This document shows, in pieces, positions 54,890 to 63,443 of a stretch of 64,000 nt of DNA. Every line of letters begins with the position of its first letter. Position 1 is the stretch's first letter. The notes beneath the pieces were generated by a model. The model searched no databases and was not told where the DNA came from. It saw nothing but the letters and a program-made list of their open reading frames with translations. Position numbers and translations under genes: made by a program. The DNA is from Zoogloea sp041908905 (GTDB taxonomy: Bacteria > Pseudomonadota > Gammaproteobacteria > Burkholderiales > Rhodocyclaceae), in contig NZ_JAYREK010000003.1 in assembly GCF_041908905.1 (NCBI RefSeq), forward strand, positions 119,860 through 183,859. The letters are read 5' to 3'.

Positions 54890-55231
54890 TCAGTCGGCCT
54901 CCGGGAAGCCCTGCTTGAGGCGGGCGACGATCCAGCCGGCCTCGGCTTCGTTCATGAAGCGCTGCCAGCCGGGCATCGCGGTGCCGGGGCGGCCGTGCAG
55001 GATGGTGGCGACGAGGGATTCGTCGGGCCAGTCGGCGAGGCGGGCGGGCAGCAGCGCGGGGCCGAGGCCGCCGGCGAGGCGCATGCCGTGGCACGAGCCG
55101 CAGTCCTGGCGGACCAGATGCACGAGTTCCTGCTGGCGGGCCGGCGCCGGTTCGGCGGCCTGGGCCGTGCTCACCGCCACCGCGGTGAGGCCGAGCAGCA
55201 CGGCAACGTGGATCAATAGGGATTTGTCCAT
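54890..55231 (-). CDS. nirC: Cytochrome c55X, NirC
   Basis: 113 aa. Signal peptide (LLIHVAVLLGLTAVAVSTAQA), one c-type heme site CGSCH, and an axial Met in GTAMPGWQRFMNE. NirC is a small periplasmic electron carrier for the nir system. The start at MDKSLL is supported by GGAGGAGC upstream. Upstream is an FNR/DNR-type box. First gene of nirCF(DL)GH. Confidence 0.9.
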   Translation of the reverse strand: MDKSLLIHVAVLLGLTAVAVSTAQAAEPAPARQQELVHLVRQDCGSCHGMRLAGGLGPALLPARLADWPDESLVATILHGRPGTAMPGWQRFMNEAEAGWIVARLKQGFPEAD

Positions 55232-55286
55232 CACAAGCTCCTCCAGACGACACCGACACCTTAAGGTCGACAGCGCAGGAGGGGCA

Positions 55287-55300
55287 TTGATGGGTGTCAA
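55287..55300 (-). promoter_or_regulatory. FNR/DNR-type box upstream of nirC
   Basis: Minus strand TTGAC-ACCC-ATCAA, an exact consensus match. It is centred about 62 bp before the nirC ATG, fitting anaerobic or NO-dependent activation. Shares the consensus with the site between nirS and nirE. Confidence 0.8.
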
Positions 55301-55316
55301 GATGGCCGGGGCCAAA

Positions 55317-55346
55317 TGAAAACCGCCCTGCGTGTGGCAGGGCGGT
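55317..55346 (-). terminator. Terminator of the large lipoprotein gene
   Basis: Perfect stem ACCGCCCTGC / GCAGGGCGGT (55322-55346) with GTGTG loop, followed on the minus strand by TTTTC. It separates the lipoprotein gene from nirC. Confidence 0.85.
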
Positions 55347-55360
55347 GAGGGGTGCGGGGC

Positions 55361-57205
55361 TTAGTTGGGATAGGTGATGGTGGTGACGAAGCGCCGGTTG
55401 TAGGGGCCCTTGACGTGGATCCAGGCGTTCGGCGGGTTGCCGCCGACGCTTGCCGTCGGCGACACATCGGAGTCCCAGGTGCCGACCACGCCGACGGTGG
55501 CGGTGGGCTTCACGTTCTGGCTGAAGGAGACGTTGTTCGCCGAGAAGCCGATATCCTGCGGGAAGTAGAGGGTGTTGCCCGGCAGGGTCCAGCTGTAGGT
55601 GATGGCGCTGCCCTTGGTGATCTGCGAGAACGTCGCCGGCGCAAACTCGGTGAACGTGGCGAACCACTGGCTGGCATTGGCCTCGGCGTCGTCGTTGGAG
55701 CGCGGCGCGCGCGGCACGGTGATCTTGAAGTTCCTGCCGAGCGGATCGTTGAGTTCGTTGCCGTTGATGTCGTAGTAGGTGACGGCGTATTCGTTATCGA
55801 CCCCGAGCTGGCTGCCGTCGACGCAGATGTCGTTTGCGCCGAGCCACTGGGCGTCGCCGCACAGGTAGATCCACGACCCGCCCTGGACGTTGCCGGCCTT
55901 GTTGAGGGTGACGAAGGGGGCGAGGCCGGCGTTGGTGCTGCGCTTCAGCACGATGCCCTGGACCGTGCGATCACCGAGCGTCCAGTTGCCCGGCAGGCCC
56001 GGGCCGGTGATGTTGACGTACTGCACGCGGTTGTCGGTCCGCTCGTCGACCCAGAACTCCATGACGCGCTGGTAGGTGTATTGCCCGCCGGAGAGATGGC
56101 GGGCGTTGACGGCCTGGATCGAGGTGTCGCCCAGCTGGCGGTTGCCGAGGGCGCGCCATTTGCCGTTAGCGTCCTTGCGGAAGGCCATGACTTCGGAGCC
56201 GTTCTCGCCGTAGGTGTCGTTCTTGAACTGGTAGCGCACCCACATGATGCTGCCGTCCGCCGAGCGCTTGACGATGACCGGGTTGGAGAGGGTCATGCCC
56301 ACGTTGTTGGCGTTGAGGAGGCCCTCGCTGCTCATCAGCTGGTCGAGGGTCTGGCCGAAATCGAGAAACTCGGGGTCGAACAGCGCACGCAGGCTTTCGA
56401 GCCGGGCGCCGCTGGGCACTTCCGTGGCGATGTAGCTGTTGATCAGCTTGAAGGCCGCGTCGATCTGGCCGAGGTCGGTGACGGCGGTCTTGAGGGCGGC
56501 TTCCTGGTCCGTGGTGGGTGCCGGCAGCGCGTCGGCGTCGGTCTTCTGCTGCAGGTCGTCCTTGATTTCCTGGGCGGTGATCAGGTTCTTGATGGTGGCC
56601 TGGGCGGTCGTCGGGTCGACGGTGACCTTGACCACGTCCATCACCGCGTCGAGGCCGCTGCGGTCGGCCTTGAAGGTGGTGCGCAGCAGGTCGATGGAGG
56701 CGGCGACGCCCATGGCCTCGAGCACCGGCTTGAGGCGCGTGGTGAGCGTCGTGGTGGCGGTGCTGAGCTCGGAGGCGGTGAGTGTGGTGGCGCTGGGGTT
56801 GTTGTTGGTGAAGTACTGCTCGGCGGCCATGCCGGCGATGTTGGCGACGATCAGGTCGGTGAACGGCGTGATGTTGATGGTGTTGCCCACGTCGGCGCTG
56901 GTGGCCGCCGAGACGTAGACGACGTCACGCCCGCCGACGGTGCCGGCGGCGCGGAACAGGAAGGGGCCGGTCATGTCGGCCACGTCGACCCGGTAGGTGC
57001 CGTCGGCCTCGATGTCGACGGTCTTCTGGGCGCCGAGGCTGTCCTTGACCGTGACCTTGCCGATGATGGGTGCGCCGGCCGCCGCCGTGCCCGTGATGAC
57101 GGACGACGGCGCGGCGGTCGTTCCACCCCCACCACCGCCTCCGCAGGCGGACAACAGGAGGGCACTGCTTACAGCGATGGCGATGACCGAGAGTTTGGCA
57201 GACAT
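55361..57205 (-). CDS. Large lipoprotein of unknown function between nirM and nirC
   Basis: 614 aa, no family recognised with confidence. Signal and lipobox LLLSACGGGGGGG; the Gly run is a flexible tether. An N-terminal beta-sandwich-like stretch (SVITGTAAAGAPIIGKVTVKD, resembling Ig/carboxypeptidase-regulatory-like repeats) is followed by helical sequence (~160-300) and a beta-rich C-terminal half with aromatic-rich segments. Two Cys pairs near residues 470-490 (YLCGDAQWLGANDICVDG) may form a disulfide. Terminators flank it, so it is an independent unit inserted in the nir cluster; no FNR box precedes it. A surface or periplasmic role is inferred. Confidence 0.75.
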   Translation of the reverse strand: MSAKLSVIAIAVSSALLLSACGGGGGGGTTAAPSSVITGTAAAGAPIIGKVTVKDSLGAQKTVDIEADGTYRVDVADMTGPFLFRAAGTVGGRDVVYVSAATSADVGNTINITPFTDLIVANIAGMAAEQYFTNNNPSATTLTASELSTATTTLTTRLKPVLEAMGVAASIDLLRTTFKADRSGLDAVMDVVKVTVDPTTAQATIKNLITAQEIKDDLQQKTDADALPAPTTDQEAALKTAVTDLGQIDAAFKLINSYIATEVPSGARLESLRALFDPEFLDFGQTLDQLMSSEGLLNANNVGMTLSNPVIVKRSADGSIMWVRYQFKNDTYGENGSEVMAFRKDANGKWRALGNRQLGDTSIQAVNARHLSGGQYTYQRVMEFWVDERTDNRVQYVNITGPGLPGNWTLGDRTVQGIVLKRSTNAGLAPFVTLNKAGNVQGGSWIYLCGDAQWLGANDICVDGSQLGVDNEYAVTYYDINGNELNDPLGRNFKITVPRAPRSNDDAEANASQWFATFTEFAPATFSQITKGSAITYSWTLPGNTLYFPQDIGFSANNVSFSQNVKPTATVGVVGTWDSDVSPTASVGGNPPNAWIHVKGPYNRRFVTTITYPN

Positions 57206-57381
57206 GATGCTTGCTCCAGTGAGTGAGGCGTGTTGTTTTTGGGAAAACTCAACCGCTAATCGGCATTCTGGAAACAAGCTTTAACAAAAAAATTGAATTT
57301 GTGTTTTGTTGCGAGATGGCAGATTTTTGGTGCTCTAATCCGACTTAAACGCGAAATATTACTGAAGTATTAATGAAAAAA

Positions 57382-57403
57382 GCGGAACCCGGAGGGGTTC
57401 CGC
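57382..57403 (-). terminator. Terminator after nirM
   Basis: Perfect 9-bp stem GCGGAACCC / GGGTTCCGC with GGAG loop, followed on the minus strand by TTTTTTC. Positioned 36 bp after the nirM stop. Confidence 0.9.
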
Positions 57404-57438
57404 CTTGCTGGTGGAGCGGCTTGCAGGCGGCCGGTGTC

Positions 57439-57756
57439 TCAGCCCTTCAGGATCCAGCCGACGACGTCCTTCAGGTCGCCGTCGTTGATCTTGTCGGCGG
57501 GGTTCGGCGGCATCGGGATCGGGCCCCAGACGCCGGAGCCGCCCTTGCGGACCTTGTCGGAGAGCTTGGCGACGGCGTCGCCCTGGCCCTTGTACTTGGC
57601 GGCGACGTCCTTGAAGGCCGGGCCGACCAGCTTCTTGTCCATCGCGTGGCAGGCCATGCAGCCGGCCTTCTGGGCGGCGGCGGCCGGGTCGGCGGCGAGG
57701 GCGCTGCTGCTCGCGGCGGTGGCGAGGAGGGCGGCGAGAATCAGGGGATATTTCAT
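57439..57756 (-). CDS. nirM: Cytochrome c-551, NirM
   Basis: 105 aa. Signal peptide (LILAALLATAASSSALA), heme site CMACH, and axial Met in PIPMPPNPADK, the cytochrome c-551 signature. It passes electrons to NirS in the periplasm. 52 bp downstream of nirS and in the same direction, so probably cotranscribed with it. Confidence 0.93.
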   Translation of the reverse strand: MKYPLILAALLATAASSSALAADPAAAAQKAGCMACHAMDKKLVGPAFKDVAAKYKGQGDAVAKLSDKVRKGGSGVWGPIPMPPNPADKINDGDLKDVVGWILKG

Positions 57757-57808
57757 CGGTTAACTCCTTTGGCGATGCGCCGCCGGCGCAAACCGGCGGC
57801 GGCACGGG

Positions 57809-59530
57809 TCAGTAGACGTCGTGCTGGGTGTTATAGACGTTGAAGTGGCCGGTGGGGGTGATCAGGCGCGGGTCCTTGATCACGGCCTTCAGCTTGAGCG
57901 TCTTGTCGTCCACCACCACGATGGCGGATTCCTTGTTCTTGGCGCTCCACACCGAGAACCACACCTCGTCGCCGGCCTTGTTGTACTCCGGCTGAACCAC
58001 GCGCTTGGCACCGTCGTCCTTCAGGCCGGCCCACTCGGCGATCGGCAGGGTCTGGTAGCCGGCGGCCAGGTTGTTGATGTCATACACCACGATCGACTGG
58101 GAGATCTTCGGATCGGGGTTCAGCGGGGCGTCGGACCACAGGTGCTTGGACTTCGGGTGGCTCTTGACGAACAGCGCGCCTCCGCCCGGGCCCTTCAGCG
58201 ATTCGACCATCTTCCAGGCGTACTGCTTGTGCTTGGCCGGGTCGGTGCCGATCAGGGCGATGGTCTCGTCGCCCAGGTGGCCGGTGGCCCACACCGGGCC
58301 GTACTTGGGATGGGTGAAGTTGGCGCCGCGGCCCGGGTGCGGGATCTTGCCCACGTCGATCAGCCCGGCCAGCTTGCCGTCCTTGAGGTCGACCGCGCCG
58401 ATCTTGTTGGACTGGTTGGCAGCGATCATGAAGTAGCGCTTCGAGCTGTCGAGGCCGCCGTCGTGAAGGAACTTGGCGACCGGGATCTCCTTGGTGGTGA
58501 TCTCGTTGATGTCGCTGTAGTTCACCATCAGCGTCTTGCCGGTCTCCTTGACGTTGACGACGAACTCCGGCTTGTAGTGCGAGGCAACGATGGAGGCGAC
58601 GCGCGGCTCGGGGTGGTATTCCTGCTCGCCGACTGTCATGCCGCGGGTGGCCATGATCTTGAGCGGCTCGAGGGTGTCGCCGTTCATGATCACGTACTGG
58701 GGCGGCCAGTAGGTGCCGGCGATGGCCAGCTTGTCCTCGTAGCCCTTGTACTTGGAGGTCTCGACCGAACGGGCCTCGAGACCGACGCGGATCTCGGCGA
58801 CGTTGTCGGGCTTCTCCATCCACAGGTCGATCATGTTGATCTTGGCATCGCGGCCGATCACGAACAGGTAGCGGCCCGAGGCGGACATGCGCGAGATGTG
58901 CACCGCGTAGCCCGTCTTGATGATGTTGATGATCTTCTTGGTGTCGCCGTCGATCAGCGCGATCTCGCCGGCATCGCGCAGGGTGGTCGAGAAGATGTTC
59001 TCGAGGTTGTAGTTGTTCATCTTCTTCTTCGGGCGCGCCTCGGGCGGCACGATGACCTTCCAGGTCGCCTTCATGTCCTTCAGGCCGTACTCGGGCGGCT
59101 GCGGAGGCGTTTGCTGGATGTAGCGGGCCATCAGGTCGACCTCGTCGTCGCTGAGCTCGCCCGAGGTGCCCCAGTTGGGCATGCCGGCGGGGGAGCCGTA
59201 CTTGATGAACACTTTGAGGTAATCGGTGCCGGCGGCCAGCATTTTATCGGGAGTCAGCGGCTTGCCGGTGGCGCCCTTGCGCAGCACGCCGTGACAGCCG
59301 GCGCAGCGCTCGAAGTAGATCTGGCGGGCCTTGTCGAACTCGGCCTTGGTCAGCGGCGGAGCCTTCGGGTTGATGTCCTGGTACATCTCGACATTGGCCA
59401 GCGGCGAGCTGGCCGACTGGTACTTGGCCTCCGGCGCGTTGGTCGTCGTCTTGGCTTCTTCGGCAAAGGCTTGTGCCATGGCCATCGGCAGCAGGGCCGC
59501 GGCGATTGCTCCGGTCTTCCAGATTCTCAT
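57809..59530 (-). CDS. nirS: Cytochrome cd1 nitrite reductase NirS
   Basis: 573 aa, normal length. Signal peptide (AIAAALLPMAMAQAFA), N-terminal cytochrome c domain with CAGCH, then the eight-bladed d1 propeller with characteristic YDINNLAAGYQTLP and GDEVWFSVWS near the end. It reduces nitrite to NO in the periplasm, the defining step of denitrification. Start at MRIWKT. The FNR-type box at 59612-59625 lies 82 bp upstream. nirM follows. Confidence 0.97.
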   Translation of the reverse strand: MRIWKTGAIAAALLPMAMAQAFAEEAKTTTNAPEAKYQSASSPLANVEMYQDINPKAPPLTKAEFDKARQIYFERCAGCHGVLRKGATGKPLTPDKMLAAGTDYLKVFIKYGSPAGMPNWGTSGELSDDEVDLMARYIQQTPPQPPEYGLKDMKATWKVIVPPEARPKKKMNNYNLENIFSTTLRDAGEIALIDGDTKKIINIIKTGYAVHISRMSASGRYLFVIGRDAKINMIDLWMEKPDNVAEIRVGLEARSVETSKYKGYEDKLAIAGTYWPPQYVIMNGDTLEPLKIMATRGMTVGEQEYHPEPRVASIVASHYKPEFVVNVKETGKTLMVNYSDINEITTKEIPVAKFLHDGGLDSSKRYFMIAANQSNKIGAVDLKDGKLAGLIDVGKIPHPGRGANFTHPKYGPVWATGHLGDETIALIGTDPAKHKQYAWKMVESLKGPGGGALFVKSHPKSKHLWSDAPLNPDPKISQSIVVYDINNLAAGYQTLPIAEWAGLKDDGAKRVVQPEYNKAGDEVWFSVWSAKNKESAIVVVDDKTLKLKAVIKDPRLITPTGHFNVYNTQHDVY

Positions 59531-59611
59531 AGTGCATCTCCCTTGAATGAACGCGACGAGCGGACAATCCCGCTTGCCGGCAAGGGTGCGCCAGTGGGGC
59601 ATTCCCCTTCC

Positions 59612-59625
59612 TTGACAGGGGTCAA
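59612..59625. promoter_or_regulatory. FNR/DNR-type box between nirS and nirE
   Basis: TTGAC-AGGG-GTCAA, a palindromic FNR/DNR site in the 153-bp divergent gap. It is centred 88 bp from the nirS ATG and 65 bp from the nirE ATG and could activate both. Confidence 0.8.
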
Positions 59626-59683
59626 GTTCGAAAAACCGCTCTGACTGATAGATTCCTTCCGTCATGATCCCGGGAGTACCGCC

Positions 59684-60574
59684 ATGCCGCCGCCCGTCAC
59701 CGCAAGCCTCGCCCTGCCGGCCACCGGCACCCTGCGTTCACTCCTCGACCAGTGGGTCGGCAGCCGGCGGGCCGAAGGAGCCGACACCCCCCGCCCGCTC
59801 GATGCCGGCGCGATGGGCCGGGTCGCCCTGGTCGGCGCCGGCCCCGGCGACCCGGAGCTGCTCACCCTGCGCGCCGCCCGCCTGATCGGGCAGGCCGACA
59901 CGCTGGTGGTCGATCACCTGGTGAGCGACGGCGTGCTGCAGTTCGCCCGCCGCGGCGCCGAGATGATCTACGTCGGCAAGGAGTCCGGCCACCACACCCT
60001 GCCCCAGGAAGAGATCAACCGGCTGCTGGTGCGCCTGGCCCGGGAGGGCCGCCAGGTGGTGCGCCTGAAGGGCGGCGACCCGTTCATCTTCGGGCGTGGT
60101 GGCGAGGAGCTCGAGGAGCTGCTCGAGGCCGGCGTGCCCTTCGAGGTGGTGCCCGGCATCACCGCCGCCTGCGGGGCCGGCGCCTACGCCGGCATACCGC
60201 TGACCCACCGCGACTACGCCCAGTCGGTGGTGTTCGCCACTGGCCACCGCCGCGCCGGCGAGTCGGCGCTCGACTGGGAGGCCCTGGCGCGGCCCCACCA
60301 GACCGCGGTGATCTACATGGGGGTCGGCATGCTGGCCTCCCACTGCGCCGCGCTCATCGCCCACGGCCGCGCCGCCGGCACCCCGGCGGCCCTCGTCGAG
60401 AACGGCACCACCCCGCGCCAGCGGCTGGTGGTCGGCACCCTCGAGACCCTGGCGGCCAAGGCCGCCGAGGCCGGCATCCGCCCGCCGGCGCTGCTGATCG
60501 TCGGCGAGGTGGTGAGCCTGGCCGACAGGCTGGCCTGGTTCTCGCCCAGCGGGGCGGCGCTGCAGGGCGCCTGA
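59684..60574 (+). CDS. nirE: Uroporphyrinogen-III C-methyltransferase NirE
   Basis: 296 aa SUMT. Conserved VALVGAGPGDPELLTLRAARLI (SAM loop), VYDHLVS-type VVDHLVSDGVLQ, GKESGHHTLPQEEIN, RLKGGDPFIFGRGGEE and PGITAACGAGAYAGIPLTHR. It makes precorrin-2, the siroheme and heme d1 precursor. Because it is divergent from nirS and shares its control region, it is the nirE-type copy rather than a cobA of cobalamin synthesis. An N-terminal extension of ~45 residues precedes the domain. Confidence 0.9.
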   Translation: MPPPVTASLALPATGTLRSLLDQWVGSRRAEGADTPRPLDAGAMGRVALVGAGPGDPELLTLRAARLIGQADTLVVDHLVSDGVLQFARRGAEMIYVGKESGHHTLPQEEINRLLVRLAREGRQVVRLKGGDPFIFGRGGEELEELLEAGVPFEVVPGITAACGAGAYAGIPLTHRDYAQSVVFATGHRRAGESALDWEALARPHQTAVIYMGVGMLASHCAALIAHGRAAGTPAALVENGTTPRQRLVVGTLETLAAKAAEAGIRPPALLIVGEVVSLADRLAWFSPSGAALQGA

Positions 60575-60690
60575 CGCGCCGCACGCCACGTTGCGCCGGC
60601 CGCCTGCGGGCGGCCGCTGCTCGTCCACCGCCGGCCGGCCTGTTAAGCTCCCGAACCTCAATAAAACCATAACAATGGGAGGGAAATGCC

Positions 60691-62343
60691 ATGCCCGTCC
60701 GCCTTGTCGAGCGCACATCCGACGCCTACGCCTACCCGCTGCTCATCAAGCAGCTCCTGCACACGCCGCTGGCGGTGGCGCCGGACCAGGAGATCACCTA
60801 CATGGGCGGGCGGCGCCACAGCTACCGCGTGCTGCGCGAGCGCATCGGCCGGCTGGCCAGCATGCTCGCCGGGCTGGGCGTGGCGGCCGGCGACACCGTG
60901 GCGATGATGGACTGGGACAGCCACCGCTATCTCGAGTGCTTCTTTGCGGTGCCGATGATGGGGGCGATCCTGCAGACGGTGAACGTGCGCCTCACGCCCG
61001 AGCAGATCCTGTACACCCTCAACCACGCCCGCGCCGACGTGGTGCTGGTGAATGCCGAGTTCCTGGCCATCCTCGCCGCCATCGCGCCGCGCCTCGAGAC
61101 GGTGAAGCGCTTCGTGCTGATCGAGGACGCGCCCGTCGAGGGCGCCGCCCCCGTCCCGCTGGCCGGCGAGTATGAAGCCCTGCTGGCGGCGGCCTCGCCC
61201 GACTACGACTTCCCCGACTTCGACGAGAACGCCCAGGCCACCACCTTCTACACCACCGGCACCACGGGGTTGCCGAAGGGCGTGTATTTCAGCCACCGCC
61301 AGCTGGTGATGCACACCCTGGCCACCGCCGCGGCCCTCGGCAACGCGCCGGTGCAGGGGCGCCTGCATCGGGATGACGTGTACATGCCGATCACCCCGAT
61401 GTTCCACGTGCACGCCTGGGGCCTGCCCTACGTGGCCACCATGCTCGGCCTCAAGCAGGTCTACCCGGGCCGCTACGTGCCGGAAACCCTCCTCAAGCTG
61501 ATCCGCGACGAGGGGGTCACCTTCTCCCACTGCGTGCCCACCATCCTGCACATGCTGCTGGTGCATCCGCTGTCCAAGGTGATCGACCTGTCCCGCTGGA
61601 AGCTCATCATCGGCGGCTCGGCCCTGTCCCAGGCCCAGGCGAAGGCGGCGCTGGCGCGGGGCATCGACGTGTTCACCGGCTACGGCATGTCGGAGACCTG
61701 CCCCATCCTGACCCTCGCCCAGCTGTCCACCGCCGCGCTGGCCGATGGCCCCGACGCCCAGGCGGCCCTCCGCGCCAAAACCGGCACGCCCCTGCCGCTG
61801 GTGGACCTGCGGGTGGTGGACGACCAGCTCGCCCAGCAGCCCCGCGACGGCCGCTCGGTGGGCGAGGTGGTGGTGCGCAGCCCGTGGCTGACCCAGGGCT
61901 ACCTCCACGACCCGGCCGCCTCGGAGGCCCTGTGGCAGGGCGGCGTGCTGCACACCGGCGACATCGGCCACCTGGATGGCGCCGGCTGGCTGCAGATCAC
62001 CGACCGCCTGAAGGACGTCATCAAGACCGGCGGCGAGTGGACCTCCTCGCTGCAGATCGAGGATGTGGTGGCCCAGCACCCGGCGGTGGCCGAGGTGGCG
62101 GTGATCGGCGTGCCCGACGAGAAATGGGGCGAGCGCCCGCTGGCCCGGGTCACGCTGAAGCCTTCGAGCGTCGGCCAGGTGAGCGAGCACGAGATCCGCA
62201 ATTTCTCGGCGAAGCTCATCGAAGCCTCGGGCATATCCCGCTACGGGGTGCTGCTGCAGGTGCAGTTCGTGGAGGCGCTGCCGCGCACCAGCGTCGGCAA
62301 GCTCAACAAGCGGGTGATGCGCGAGGAGGACGGGCCCGCCTGA
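60691..62343 (+). CDS. AMP-binding fatty acyl-CoA synthetase
   Basis: 550 aa ANL-superfamily ligase. P-loop YTTGTTGLPKGVYFSHRQL, the GYGMSETCP A5 motif, the TGDIGHLDGAGWLQITDRLKDVIK region and the C-terminal Lys in RTSVGKLNKR. The N-terminal pattern suggests medium/long-chain substrates (AlkK-type). It activates a carboxylic acid as acyl-AMP then acyl-CoA in the cytoplasm. The substrate is not certain. GGGAGGG precedes the ATG. Confidence 0.9.
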   Translation: MPVRLVERTSDAYAYPLLIKQLLHTPLAVAPDQEITYMGGRRHSYRVLRERIGRLASMLAGLGVAAGDTVAMMDWDSHRYLECFFAVPMMGAILQTVNVRLTPEQILYTLNHARADVVLVNAEFLAILAAIAPRLETVKRFVLIEDAPVEGAAPVPLAGEYEALLAAASPDYDFPDFDENAQATTFYTTGTTGLPKGVYFSHRQLVMHTLATAAALGNAPVQGRLHRDDVYMPITPMFHVHAWGLPYVATMLGLKQVYPGRYVPETLLKLIRDEGVTFSHCVPTILHMLLVHPLSKVIDLSRWKLIIGGSALSQAQAKAALARGIDVFTGYGMSETCPILTLAQLSTAALADGPDAQAALRAKTGTPLPLVDLRVVDDQLAQQPRDGRSVGEVVVRSPWLTQGYLHDPAASEALWQGGVLHTGDIGHLDGAGWLQITDRLKDVIKTGGEWTSSLQIEDVVAQHPAVAEVAVIGVPDEKWGERPLARVTLKPSSVGQVSEHEIRNFSAKLIEASGISRYGVLLQVQFVEALPRTSVGKLNKRVMREEDGPA

Positions 62344-62439
62344 GCGGGGCTACGGGCGCGCCGTCGGCCCATTCCCCGGGGCCGCGCCGGGCCGCCGTTT
62401 CCGGGATAATCCGCGGCCTGTCGTCGCGGAGCCCTGCCC

Positions 62440-63315
62440 ATGCCCTATCTCGTCACCGTCAACCTGCTGTGGGCCTTTTCCTTCAGCCTCATCGGCGAAT
62501 ACCTGGCCGGCCGGGTCGATAGCGACTTCGCGGTGCTGGTCCGGGTCGCCATCGCCGCGCTGGTGTTCATCCCCTTCACCCGCTGGCGCGGCCTGCCCCT
62601 GCGGCTGCTGGGAGGCCTGTGGCTGGCCGGCGCCCTGCAGTTCGGCGTCACTTACCTGTGCCTGTACCGCAGCTTCAGTGTGCTCACGGTGCCCGAGGTG
62701 CTGCTGTTCACGGTGCTCACCCCGATCTACGTGACCCTCCTCGACGACGCGCTGGCCCGCCGCTTCAATCCCTGGGCGCTGGTGGCGGCGCTGGTGGCCG
62801 TCGGCGGCGGCGTGGCGATCCGCTTCCAGCCGCTGGAGGGCGATTACCTGTGGGGTTTCCTGCTGCTGCAACTCGCCAATGCCACCTTCGCCGCCGGGCA
62901 GGTGCTGTGCCGCCACCTGCTGGCCCGCCATCCGCTCGATGTGCCCCTGTACCGCTTCTTCGGCCATTTCTTTCTCGGCGCGCTGGTGCTGGCGCTGCCG
63001 TCCTGGCTGATCTTCGGCAACCCGGCCCGGCTGCCCCACACCGCGGTGCAGTGGGGCGTGCTGGTGTGGATGGGCCTCTTCGCCACGGCCCTCGGCATGT
63101 TCTGGTGGGTCAAGGGCAGCACCCGGGTCGACGCCGGCGCGCTGGCGGTGATGAACGAGCTGCACGTGCCCCTCGGGCTGCTGGTGAACCTGCTGATCTG
63201 GAACCGTGACGCCGACCTGAAAAAGATCGCCCTCGGCGGCGGGGTGATCCTGCTGTCGCTGGCCCTCAACCGGGCCGGGCGGCGGGCGTCGATTACCCGG
63301 TATTCGCCCGGATGA
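62440..63315 (+). CDS. EamA/DMT-family transporter
   Basis: 291 aa with about ten hydrophobic segments in two EamA halves; the first begins MPYLVTVNLLWAFSFSLIGEY. It is a drug/metabolite-type inner-membrane permease; the substrate is unknown. A GGATAAT upstream resembles a -10. The gap to the acyl-CoA synthetase gene (96 bp) has no terminator recognised. Confidence 0.88.
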   Translation: MPYLVTVNLLWAFSFSLIGEYLAGRVDSDFAVLVRVAIAALVFIPFTRWRGLPLRLLGGLWLAGALQFGVTYLCLYRSFSVLTVPEVLLFTVLTPIYVTLLDDALARRFNPWALVAALVAVGGGVAIRFQPLEGDYLWGFLLLQLANATFAAGQVLCRHLLARHPLDVPLYRFFGHFFLGALVLALPSWLIFGNPARLPHTAVQWGVLVWMGLFATALGMFWWVKGSTRVDAGALAVMNELHVPLGLLVNLLIWNRDADLKKIALGGGVILLSLALNRAGRRASITRYSPG

Positions 63316-63416
63316 TTCGGCAGGTCATGCCTGACCGTACGGTGAAACCTGGGATCCACTGGCGCAGTCCGCCGGGATGATGTGTGGATTTTGATGGTAT
63401 ATGTCATGGGGTTTTA

Positions 63417-63432
63417 TGTATAATTTTATACA
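63417..63432. promoter_or_regulatory. Palindrome at start of the Tle3-like gene
   Basis: TGTATAA-TT-TTATACA in an AT-rich region ending 11 bp before the ATG; it contains TATAAT. It may be the -10 region with an operator, though no matching -35 was recognised. Confidence 0.4.
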
Positions 63433-63443
63433 GATAAACTTCC

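Noticed and set aside
55316..55360. Reading the terminator as part of the nirC control region
   Set aside because: The hairpin's T-run faces the lipoprotein transcript; the FNR-type site at 55287-55300 is the nirC signal.
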